From Flavobacteriaceae bacterium (GTDB lineage Bacteria; Bacteroidota; Bacteroidia; Flavobacteriales; Flavobacteriaceae), in assembly GCA_024743095.1 (NCBI GenBank), contig JANSXF010000021.1, positions 1-64,000 of the forward strand: a DNA stretch of 64,000 nucleotides, written 5' to 3'. Of the stretch, positions 1 through 7,567 are shown piece by piece (position 1 is the first letter of the stretch; every line of letters starts with the position of its first letter). Below the pieces are notes generated by a model that worked only from the letters and a program-made list of their open reading frames with translations, did no database searches and was not told the origin of the DNA. Position numbers and translations under genes: made by a program.

Positions 1-13
1 CCTTGATTCATAG

Positions 14-34
14 GTTCGTGGAAAAATCACGAAC
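14..34. repeat. Short perfect inverted repeat near the window edge
   Basis: Arms GTTCGTG (14-20) and CACGAAC (28-34) are exact reverse complements around a 7-nt A-rich loop. The T-run lies upstream of the stem when read on the minus strand, and A residues follow it on the plus strand, so it is not a standard intrinsic terminator. It lies just beyond the point where the M1 peptidase reading frame breaks, so it could belong to whatever DNA replaced the rest of that gene. Function unknown. Confidence 0.4.
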
Positions 35-113
35 TTAAAAAAAGTGCAATTCAAATCGTCACCGTCAAAAAACAGTGATATCTTTCTAATTATCAATAAT
101 TTCAAAGAACATT

Positions 114-383
114 TTAAAATTTATAGTAGACACTAGTGATGGGCTCTTGAAGGTCAATTTGAAGCGTTTTGTACGCCTTCAGCACTTTATACCTTACTAC
201 ATTATGACCCGAAATAAATTTTTTTGAAGGCTCAACCTTAACGTTGAGGTCGTAGTGATTCAAGTCCCACCATGCTCTTTCAGGTGTAATACTGCCCCTT
301 AGGGTATCTTGCCTTGTAAATTCTTGGGCGTCAATGGAGCATACTCCAAGTATGAGGACTAAAAGAATTAAACCTTGTTTCAT
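114..383 (-). pseudogene. M1-family aminopeptidase, N-terminal fragment (truncated)
   Basis: Only 89 codons. A signal peptide (about residues 1-19, ending SIDAQ) is followed by the usual start of a secreted flavobacterial M1 metallopeptidase: a segment with RAWWDLNHYDLNV and then ISGHNVVRYKV, the first strands of the M1 N-terminal beta domain. The frame stops at YYKF, far before the HExxH zinc site; family members are normally over 500 aa. None of the three minus-strand frames in bases 1-113 resumes a recognisable M1 sequence, so this looks like truncation or replacement rather than a simple frameshift. It sits 11 bases after the M28 peptidase gene in the same direction, as the last gene of that operon. 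A misassembly cannot be excluded. Confidence 0.65.
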
Positions 384-394
384 AGGTTGTTTTG

Positions 395-1726
395 TTATCT
401 GAATATCTTATTTGGAAAAACTACAGGACTTTCGTGACCATCTTTACCTATGGCCGCAACACCAAAAAAGAAATTATCGATTACGATTCCCTCCAAGGTA
501 TGTTCTGTTACATTGCTCACATATTTGTAATGGTCCCAAGTAGGCGAGGTGGTATCTCTCCAGTAAATTTTGTACCCGACAGCATTATCCACTTCACTCC
601 ATTTAAATTTAGCGCTTGGCTCAACTATACCTCCAATTTCTACGGTTTCCGGTGCAGGGGGAGCCCAGGCAATGGAAGCTAGGTTGATGGCATTTACCGC
701 AGTAAGTTTTTTGGCGTATTCAAAGTTTACATGTTCCAAGACATCGCCGTAGGCAATACCGTTTTCTTCTCGTATATCCTGATGTTGCTGTGTATAGTTC
801 TCATGGGCCTCCATAATTCGGATCCCAGCGTACCCTGCATCGTTGAACGGTCTATGGTGACCGCCTCTCCCGAACCTATCCAGTCGATAAATCATCATGG
901 GGTTCATTTCTGGCATATAGGTTTTGGTAGTTTTGTAAACATAACGGGCCAACTGCCGGGAAATACCATCGACTTCCCCGCCATAAAAGCGTCTTGCTCT
1001 GCGTTCTTGCTCGGTTTCGGTTGGAGGTACGGGTTCCGAAAAAATTCTAAAATCCCTATTGCTCACTACGCCATCGACCCCTGTGATGTTTCCGATCATA
1101 TCATTGTTGAGGATACCCACAATATTCCATTCTTTTTCCTTGGCATACTCAGCAAGCCCTTTTCCTCCGTAGAGTCCCTGTTCCTCTCCGGACAGGCCTA
1201 CGAAAATGATGCTGCTCTCGAACTTATATTTAGATAATACCCTAGCGGCCTCAATGGTACCGGCCATTCCACTGGCATTATCGTTGGCTCCGGGAGAATC
1301 CGAGGTGTAGTTGGTGGGGTCGCTGACACGGGAATCAATATCTCCGCTCATAATGATAAAACGATTGGGAAAAGTGGAGCCACGCTGAATGGCCACCACG
1401 TTAACAATTTCCACATCTTTCACGATTCGGGCGTTATCACCTTCTTTGATTAGGTTTTTTTGATAAAAAACCTCCAAACAATTTCCACAATCGGAAGAAA
1501 TTTTATCAAACTCCGACTTGATCCATCTTCTTGCGGCACCAATTCCCCTGGTTTGGGAGACGGTATCGCTCAAGGTGTGCCGGGTTCCAAAGTTGACTAG
1601 CGTTGTAACGTCGTTTTCGATATGTTCTGCTGAAACTGCATTGATAATGTCGTAAATTCTGGTATCGGTTTGGGCAAAACCAATGGATGTGATGGTTAGC
1701 AATAGGAACGTAAATATTATTTTCAT
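395..1726 (-). CDS. Secreted M28-family zinc peptidase with C-terminal fibronectin III-like domain
   Basis: 443 aa. A signal peptide (about 1-18, cut after GFA) precedes an M28 aminopeptidase domain: SGDIDS at 127-132, SPGANDNASG at 144-153 with the bridging Asp, SGEEQGLYG at 179-187 with the catalytic and zinc Glu pair, NNDMIGN near 207-213, and a late GGHHRPFND segment that can supply the last His ligand. Residues from about 355 to the end look like a fibronectin type III domain. The first metal-ligand position, usually His in a GHxD-type motif, reads Asp here. The protein likely acts in the periplasm or outside the cell, releasing N-terminal amino acids from peptides. It is the third gene of the operon that starts with trehalose synthesis, 31 bases after the propeller protein. 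Confidence 0.88.
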   Translation of the reverse strand: MKIIFTFLLLTITSIGFAQTDTRIYDIINAVSAEHIENDVTTLVNFGTRHTLSDTVSQTRGIGAARRWIKSEFDKISSDCGNCLEVFYQKNLIKEGDNARIVKDVEIVNVVAIQRGSTFPNRFIIMSGDIDSRVSDPTNYTSDSPGANDNASGMAGTIEAARVLSKYKFESSIIFVGLSGEEQGLYGGKGLAEYAKEKEWNIVGILNNDMIGNITGVDGVVSNRDFRIFSEPVPPTETEQERRARRFYGGEVDGISRQLARYVYKTTKTYMPEMNPMMIYRLDRFGRGGHHRPFNDAGYAGIRIMEAHENYTQQHQDIREENGIAYGDVLEHVNFEYAKKLTAVNAINLASIAWAPPAPETVEIGGIVEPSAKFKWSEVDNAVGYKIYWRDTTSPTWDHYKYVSNVTEHTLEGIVIDNFFFGVAAIGKDGHESPVVFPNKIFR

Positions 1727-1757
1727 GGGTATGAGGTTTGGTTTAAAGGTTATAAAC

Positions 1758-3284
1758 TTATTGAATAAAGGTGACCTTGGCGATTTCTCCGTTCGTTACC
1801 TGGTAAATGGCAATGGCTTTAAAAATGCTTCCATTTACGGTTACGAACTCATGGTCAATAACTTTGTCGCCAATCACGATTCTGTTAACTATCTCGCCTT
1901 CTAAATCCGGTGTGCTGTCAAAAAAAGCACTATACTGTTGTTTCAGCTTTGCAATGCCCTTTACATTGAGCTTATTTGGATATTCATAGAGTTCAACATC
2001 ATGGGCATAGGTATCCGCAAAGGCTTCAACATCTCTTTTGTTATAGGCGGCCAATTGTTCTTGAACAATGCTCTCAGCATCTGTTAAGGGGCCATCTGGA
2101 AAAATAAAGGTCATAGAGGCAACAAGACCATTTTTTATCTTATAAATGGCAACTTGATGGCCCTCTCTACCATCTACTTTGGTAACCTCTTCATCAATAA
2201 CCGTATTGCCGAGAACAATTCGGTTTACGACTTCCACGCTCGAGGATTTGACATTTTCAAAAAAACGCTCATAATTGTCCCTCATACTGTCATTGCCCTG
2301 ATACATTTTCTCGTTCGGAAAACGTTGTACCAGTACATCATCGGCAAAACAGGAAACAAAGGCGTCCAAGTCCCTGTTGTTAAATGATTGTACTTGTTTT
2401 TGAATGATTTTTGCGGGAGATTCCTCTGCCACAAAGGCCAAACGTTTCCCGTTAGGACTGATTGCGATACGACTAATGTTGTTGATTTCTTCTTGTGGAA
2501 ATTCAATGATGCTTTCCCAATCAGGATTTTCTGAATCAATGTTCAAAATCAAAAGCTTTTTGCCCGATCCAGTTATGATGGTTCTCTCATTCAACCAACA
2601 AATATCTTCCTCTTTATCGTAAGTGTTCGATATTTTTTTTGATTCTCCCGTAGTTGGGTCAAGGGATAAAATTTCCCAAGCATTGTTCTTTTTTCCGATA
2701 AAACTCACCAAATTGGAACCGGGTATATTGTGGAGGGATCTCCCTACGTTTTGAAAAACCGTTTTTTGAGTGTTGTCTTCCAAGTTGATGACCTTTAGGT
2801 CCATTCGGTTCTCAACCAATACCGTCGCGACCAAAATATGCTCGTTGAACCAAACATGATAACCAATTTTTAAATCGGTTATCGGAGTGGATTCCCTTGA
2901 TTTTACATCATATTTATATAAACGCTGTAGTCCATCTACATCCAAACGAATAGCGGAAATTGCATTTTTTCCGGGTATACGGAGCGGGGAATATTCGCTG
3001 CCCGCCGTGGTGTATGTCAACCAAGAGGATGTACTTCCTTCATTTACATTAAACTGAAGAATGTCAGTTTGGTCTTTTCTGGTAGATGCAAATAAAACAC
3101 TGCCATTGTCCCAAAAGGAAGGTTGATTGTCGTACCCCGGGTTGTTGGAAATATTTTTTGGATTGGTCAACATGGTTTTTCCGCTATTTATTGAAAGGTC
3201 AAAAAGATAGACCTCTGTGTCTGTTTGTGACCATCCTTGGGCACTTGCCAGTAAAAAACAAATAGCAAAAAGCGTTCGTGTCAT
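1758..3284 (-). CDS. Secreted TolB-like propeller protein with two C-terminal NTF2/SnoaL-like domains
   Basis: 508 aa. A signal peptide ends near residue 19 (GWSQ). Residues about 20-285 resemble a WD40-like/TolB beta propeller, with repeated blade motifs such as QPSFWDNGSVLFAST and RIAISPNGKRLAFVAEE. Two tandem NTF2/SnoaL-like modules follow (about 290-400 and 405-508). Each has the same layout: a helix with Q-x-x-x-[FY]-N-x-R-D, then D-V-x-[VL], then VNRIV-[LI]-G-[ND]-x-VID. They therefore look like an internal duplication. No catalytic residues could be assigned. The ATG overlaps the TGA of the trehalose synthase gene by 4 bases (ATGA), so translation is probably coupled. The role is unknown; ligand binding or enzymatic activity of the NTF2 modules is possible. 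Confidence 0.8.
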   Translation of the reverse strand: MTRTLFAICFLLASAQGWSQTDTEVYLFDLSINSGKTMLTNPKNISNNPGYDNQPSFWDNGSVLFASTRKDQTDILQFNVNEGSTSSWLTYTTAGSEYSPLRIPGKNAISAIRLDVDGLQRLYKYDVKSRESTPITDLKIGYHVWFNEHILVATVLVENRMDLKVINLEDNTQKTVFQNVGRSLHNIPGSNLVSFIGKKNNAWEILSLDPTTGESKKISNTYDKEEDICWLNERTIITGSGKKLLILNIDSENPDWESIIEFPQEEINNISRIAISPNGKRLAFVAEESPAKIIQKQVQSFNNRDLDAFVSCFADDVLVQRFPNEKMYQGNDSMRDNYERFFENVKSSSVEVVNRIVLGNTVIDEEVTKVDGREGHQVAIYKIKNGLVASMTFIFPDGPLTDAESIVQEQLAAYNKRDVEAFADTYAHDVELYEYPNKLNVKGIAKLKQQYSAFFDSTPDLEGEIVNRIVIGDKVIDHEFVTVNGSIFKAIAIYQVTNGEIAKVTFIQ

Positions 3285-5491
3285 GATTTTGTAAAACGTT
3301 TTAAAAGCTGCCTTACCCTTGCGGTGTTTTCCACATGGTATTTGGCTTGGGTTTTTTTAAGTCCGACCTTAACGGTAATTGCGGAATCTGGAAGCTCTTG
3401 GAACATGAATTCATCCGTCCAATCATCTCCAATGGCAAAAACAAAGTCGTAATCATCTTCGCTTAACATACGAGTGGCAGCCCTTCCTTTGTTCACGTTG
3501 CTGCTTTTTATTTCCATGACCTTGTTTCCGTTAAGGACACTAATATCGTCATTACCGATCAAACTGCGCAATACGGTGTTGAGTTCAGTGGCTCTTTTTT
3601 CCCCAAAGTCGGGATCGGTATTTCTATAATGCCAAGCAAGGGAATAGTTTTTCTCTTCGATAAAGGAGCCGGGCGTCCTGTCAACAAAAGATTCCAGAAC
3701 AGGTCTAATTTTATCCATCCATTCCCCTTTTACCTGTTCCAGCAATTTAAACTCATCACCATTTCTGGAGATCCAGACACCATGTTCCACGATCATATTA
3801 TATTTTTTTGGTAGGAACCAGCGGGTAAAGGTTTGCTTGTCCCTTCCACTGATCAAAAATACAGTCGTATTTTCCTGTTCGTGCAGTTCGTCCAAGAGCT
3901 CGTAAAGTTCCTCATCGGGAGAGGCTTGCTGCGGGTCTTTGTGAAAACCGGCCAATGTACCGTCATAATCCAAGAACAGTAACTTTTTTTTTGCCTTTCC
4001 GTATTCTTCTTCTATGGACAGAAGGATTTCTGGTGACATTTTTTCGGAAATAAAGGCTTTTCCTAGGTCCCTTTTTTCTTTTAAAGCGCCCATAAACTCA
4101 TTGGCCCAGACCTCCACATTGTAGCGTTCCAATCTTTTTTGTAAAAAGTTGTTTCTGGACACTTGCTCTTCCAAAGGCATGTTAAATGCTCTTTTAAGCG
4201 TATCAGCTTGTTGCTCAAAATTATTGGGGTTGATCAATAGCGCTTCGTTCATTTCGTATGCGGAACCGGCCATTTCGCTCAAAATAAGTACTCCTGATTT
4301 ATCGGTACGAGTGGCAATGTATTCCTTGGCCACCAAATTCATTCCATCCCTGAGCGGTGTAAGCCATGCAATGTCACTAGAGGTGTATAGGTCTATCAAG
4401 CTTTCAAAGGGTAGGGAACGATAGAAATACCAAATTGGCGTCCAGTTTACCGTGGACAACTCTCCGTTGATGCGTCCGACCAGTTCATCAACCTCTCGTT
4501 TCAACAATTGATATTGGGGTACGTTCGAGCGGGAGGGTACGGCTAGAATAATCAATCGAACCTTTTCCTTGTATTCAGGATATTTCTGGAGGAAATACTC
4601 AAAGGCATTGATACGTTTTGCAATTCCCTTACTGTAATCGAGTCGGTCTATGGAAAGAATGAGTTTGCTGTCGGGTGATGAAGCTTTATGGTTGTCCAAA
4701 CGAATCTGCAGGTCGCTGCGCTCTTCCGTATTTTTGGAATCGTGCTTTAAAGCTGCGTTCCTGAACTTCTTATAATCGATTCCCATTGGAAAGGAGTCCA
4801 CTTTTATGACCCTGTTATCCAGATAAATTTCGTTGAAGCTTACATCCAAGCCAATCAATCTACGTACCGAACTCAAAAAATGCCTTTCGTAATCGTAGGT
4901 ATGGAAACCGATAAGGTCGGAACCAAGTAAACCTTCCAGGATCTCCTCGCGCCATGGTAGGGTCCGGAAAATTTCAAAGGAAGGAAAAGGGATGTGCAAA
5001 AAGAAACCAATGGTGGTGTTTGGGCGTTTTTCGCGTACCATTTGTGGTACGAGCATCAATTGGTAGTCGTGCACCCAAATGGTATCGTCCTCATCGGAGT
5101 TTTCAATAATGGCATCGGCAAATTTTTGGTTCACCGCCTTGTAGGTGTCCCAGTAGTTCAATTCGAACTCGGAATATTTTAAAAAATAGTGGAACAGTGG
5201 CCAAATGGTCCTATTGCTGAAACCATAGTAAAACCCATCAATTTCGTCAGAATTGAGGTTCACCTTGGCGCAGCCATGTTCCTGTAAGGCGTCATCAATG
5301 TCATTCCCAAGCTCTGATGGGGTGTCCTCCTCCGTTAGGCCGGACCAACCAATCCAAAGACTTTCGCCTCCGCTATGAACTGATTTCATCCCCGTGGCTA
5401 AACCACCAACACTCGGAATCGCGGTTATAGAACCATTGCTAATTTGTAATTGAACAGGTAATCGATTTGAGATTATGATAGTTTTGCCCAT
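3281..5491 (-). CDS. Bifunctional trehalose-6-phosphate synthase / trehalose-6-phosphate phosphatase
   Basis: 736 aa, a fusion of GT20 (OtsA-like) and HAD phosphatase (OtsB-like) domains. The N-terminal part has ISNRLPV at residues 6-12, SVGGLATG near 27, WVHDYQLMLVPQ and the HIPFPSFEIFRTLPWRE block, all classic trehalose-phosphate synthase signatures that bind the nucleotide sugar and glucose 6-phosphate. From about residue 500 comes the phosphatase: LFLDYDGTLAGF with the nucleophile Asp, SGRDKQTF, and FAIGDDWTDE for magnesium binding. The cytoplasmic product would be trehalose, used for osmotic and stress protection. It is the first gene of a minus-strand operon and is divergent from the GH15 gene, sharing a 103-bp intergenic region. 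The start at ISN follows MGKTI, as is usual. Confidence 0.96.
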   Translation of the reverse strand: MGKTIIISNRLPVQLQISNGSITAIPSVGGLATGMKSVHSGGESLWIGWSGLTEEDTPSELGNDIDDALQEHGCAKVNLNSDEIDGFYYGFSNRTIWPLFHYFLKYSEFELNYWDTYKAVNQKFADAIIENSDEDDTIWVHDYQLMLVPQMVREKRPNTTIGFFLHIPFPSFEIFRTLPWREEILEGLLGSDLIGFHTYDYERHFLSSVRRLIGLDVSFNEIYLDNRVIKVDSFPMGIDYKKFRNAALKHDSKNTEERSDLQIRLDNHKASSPDSKLILSIDRLDYSKGIAKRINAFEYFLQKYPEYKEKVRLIILAVPSRSNVPQYQLLKREVDELVGRINGELSTVNWTPIWYFYRSLPFESLIDLYTSSDIAWLTPLRDGMNLVAKEYIATRTDKSGVLILSEMAGSAYEMNEALLINPNNFEQQADTLKRAFNMPLEEQVSRNNFLQKRLERYNVEVWANEFMGALKEKRDLGKAFISEKMSPEILLSIEEEYGKAKKKLLFLDYDGTLAGFHKDPQQASPDEELYELLDELHEQENTTVFLISGRDKQTFTRWFLPKKYNMIVEHGVWISRNGDEFKLLEQVKGEWMDKIRPVLESFVDRTPGSFIEEKNYSLAWHYRNTDPDFGEKRATELNTVLRSLIGNDDISVLNGNKVMEIKSSNVNKGRAATRMLSEDDYDFVFAIGDDWTDEFMFQELPDSAITVKVGLKKTQAKYHVENTARVRQLLKRFTKS

Positions 5492-5594
5492 AAAAGGATA
5501 AGTTTTGACGTGTTTTAATTTTTTGTTTCTTTAAAAATCGGGAAATTCGAGCGCAAAACCAATTCATACTAACCCTTTTGAGAATTTTTGAGCT

Positions 5595-7394
5595 ATGGAC
5601 AATTTGAATTACGGAATTATAGGAAATTGCAGAAGTGCGGCATTGATTTCCAAAGACGGTTCTATTGACTGGTGCTGTCTGCCACAATTTGACTCCACAT
5701 CGATATTTGCCAAACTATTGGATGACAAAAAAGGAGGCAGTTTTGAAGTCCATCCAAAAGGGGAGTATAGCATTGAACAGGAGTATTACCCTAGTACCGC
5801 TATTCTTATAACACGTTTTACCAAAGGGGACGATGTTTTTGAACTCCACGATTTTATGCCCCGTCACCATAAAATGAACGGGAAATATAAAGCTCAACCG
5901 GAAATTATCAGGTATGTAAAATATGTCTCTGGATCGCCAAAATTTACGGTGAAGTATGACCCCAAGCTGGAGTATGGACTCGGCGAGACCACGCATTTTG
6001 TGAAAGAGGATTTTGTGGCCAGTCTTACCCATCAAGAAAAGTACGATACATTGTTCCTTTACACTTCATTTGACAAGGAGGGGGTTCTTAACGGTGAAGA
6101 AATAACTCTTACGGATGATGGCTATTTCTTAATTCGTTATAATGAAAAAATACTGAAACCCACCACCGAAAAGATGGCCTTGGAGCTGGAACGGACCAAA
6201 GTGTATTGGTTGGATTGGGTTGCAAAGACACCTGATTACCAAAAGTTTAAGAATGAGATACTGCGAAGTGCCATCACCTTAAAAATGTTGACTTATGATA
6301 AAACTGGAGCGGTACTGGCAGCAGCGACCACATCACTACCAGAAACAATTGGGGAAGTCCGAAACTGGGACTATCGTTTTTGTTGGATAAGGGATGCATC
6401 CATGGTGATCAAAGTGGTTTCAGAACTTGGCCATAAGAATTCCGCCAAGCGTTATCTTCAGTTTATTATTGATTTGATGCCCGATAAGGACGAGAAACTT
6501 CAAATCATGTACGGCATTAACAAGGAAAAGATGTTGACAGAAATTTCATTGGACCATTTGGATGGTTACCAAGGCTCTAAGCCCGTTCGTGTGGGCAATG
6601 CGGCATATATGCAAAAACAGAACGACATCTATGGAATTCTAATGGACGTTATCTACGAGCAGTTGCGAAACTTTAGTAACGATATAGAGAACGTGGAAGA
6701 GCTTTGGAGCATTACCAAAGGTATTGTTTGGATCGTGGGCAAACACTGGGAAGAACCGGATAAAGGAATTTGGGAATTCCGTGGCGACGATAGACATTTT
6801 ACGTTCTCCAAAGTATTGTGCTGGGTGGCTTTGGACAGGGCCATAAAAGTAGCCAAGATGTTCGGGAAAACTAGAAAATTGGAACGTTGGACAGCCCTTG
6901 AACAGAAAATCAAGGATGATATCCATGAGAATGCGTGGAACAGCGATATCAATGCTTTCGTACAGAGCTATGGTTCCCGTCATTTGGATGCTTCGGTGCT
7001 GTTAATGGAGCCTTATGGTTTTATACATGCACGCGATCCCAAATATGTAAGCACGGTAAAAGCGATTGAAGAAGGTTTGAGCAATGACGGACTTTTATAC
7101 CGATACAAGAACGAGGATGATTTTGGCCTTCCATCATCATCGTTTACCATTTGTACGTTCTGGTTTATCAATGCACTGTTCAAAATAGGGGAAGAGGAGA
7201 AGGCCCTGGAACAGTTTGAAAAATTATTGGGCTATAGCAATCATTTAGGATTGTTCAGTGAAGATATCGATTTTAAAACCAAAAGATTGCTCGGGAATTT
7301 TCCTCAAGCATACTCGCATTTAGCATTGATAGAGTGTGCCATAAACTTCTCTACGAAACAGAAGGACGAAAGGATATTGGAATCCATCAAGTAA
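5595..7394 (+). CDS. Glycoside hydrolase family 15 protein (glucoamylase/trehalase-like)
   Basis: 599 aa with no signal peptide, so cytoplasmic. The N-terminal beta-sandwich begins YGIIGNCRSAALISKDGSIDW, typical of bacterial GH15. The (alpha/alpha)6 barrel carries RNWDYRFCWIRDAS and the EEPDKGIWEFRG motif, whose Glu near residue 393 is the expected general acid. The second catalytic Glu normally precedes an F-x-x-C-[ST]-F-W motif; here the sequence is LPSSSFTICTFW (about 512-523), with Ser where Glu is expected. GH15 enzymes cleave alpha-glucans or, in some actinobacteria and archaea, trehalose. The divergent position next to the trehalose synthase/phosphatase suggests trehalose turnover, but this is inference. 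Confidence 0.88.
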   Translation: MDNLNYGIIGNCRSAALISKDGSIDWCCLPQFDSTSIFAKLLDDKKGGSFEVHPKGEYSIEQEYYPSTAILITRFTKGDDVFELHDFMPRHHKMNGKYKAQPEIIRYVKYVSGSPKFTVKYDPKLEYGLGETTHFVKEDFVASLTHQEKYDTLFLYTSFDKEGVLNGEEITLTDDGYFLIRYNEKILKPTTEKMALELERTKVYWLDWVAKTPDYQKFKNEILRSAITLKMLTYDKTGAVLAAATTSLPETIGEVRNWDYRFCWIRDASMVIKVVSELGHKNSAKRYLQFIIDLMPDKDEKLQIMYGINKEKMLTEISLDHLDGYQGSKPVRVGNAAYMQKQNDIYGILMDVIYEQLRNFSNDIENVEELWSITKGIVWIVGKHWEEPDKGIWEFRGDDRHFTFSKVLCWVALDRAIKVAKMFGKTRKLERWTALEQKIKDDIHENAWNSDINAFVQSYGSRHLDASVLLMEPYGFIHARDPKYVSTVKAIEEGLSNDGLLYRYKNEDDFGLPSSSFTICTFWFINALFKIGEEEKALEQFEKLLGYSNHLGLFSEDIDFKTKRLLGNFPQAYSHLALIECAINFSTKQKDERILESIK

Positions 7395-7413
7395 GCTGGT
7401 TAAAAAATAATTA

Positions 7414-7488
7414 TCACCTCGAGCGCAGTCGAGATCAAACTCAAAAACTTACGTTTGCCTAAAGACCTCTCGACTGCGCTCGAGGTGA
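7414..7488. repeat. REP-like inverted repeat pair
   Basis: Two 21-base arms, 7414-7434 and 7468-7488, are exact reverse complements separated by 33 bases. Each arm contains the near-palindromic core CTCGAGCGCAGTCGAG or its complement. This GC-rich core (TCGACTGCGCTCGA) resembles the dispersed palindromes common between genes in Flavobacteriia. Here it lies between convergent genes. Partial relatives are seen at 27973-27990 and 44111-44130. It may be a REP/BIME element moved by a RAYT transposase, though none is encoded in this window. Confidence 0.7.
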
Positions 7489-7505
7489 CATAGGTACATC
7501 AAATA

Positions 7506-7529
7506 AAAACGCCCCGATCGGGGCGTTTT
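7506..7529. terminator. Bidirectional intrinsic terminator
   Basis: A perfect 24-bp palindrome made of AAAACGCCCCGA and its complement, giving a GC stem flanked by A and T runs on both sides. It lies between the convergent GH15 and acyl-CoA dehydrogenase genes and can serve both. Confidence 0.9.
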
Positions 7530-7567
7530 CAAATCCTAGTGGGTTTTCATCCCAACACTTATTTGAA

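Noticed and set aside
392-682. Open frame on the plus strand inside the M28 peptidase region
   Set aside because: It is the antisense of a well supported gene and shows no family resemblance.
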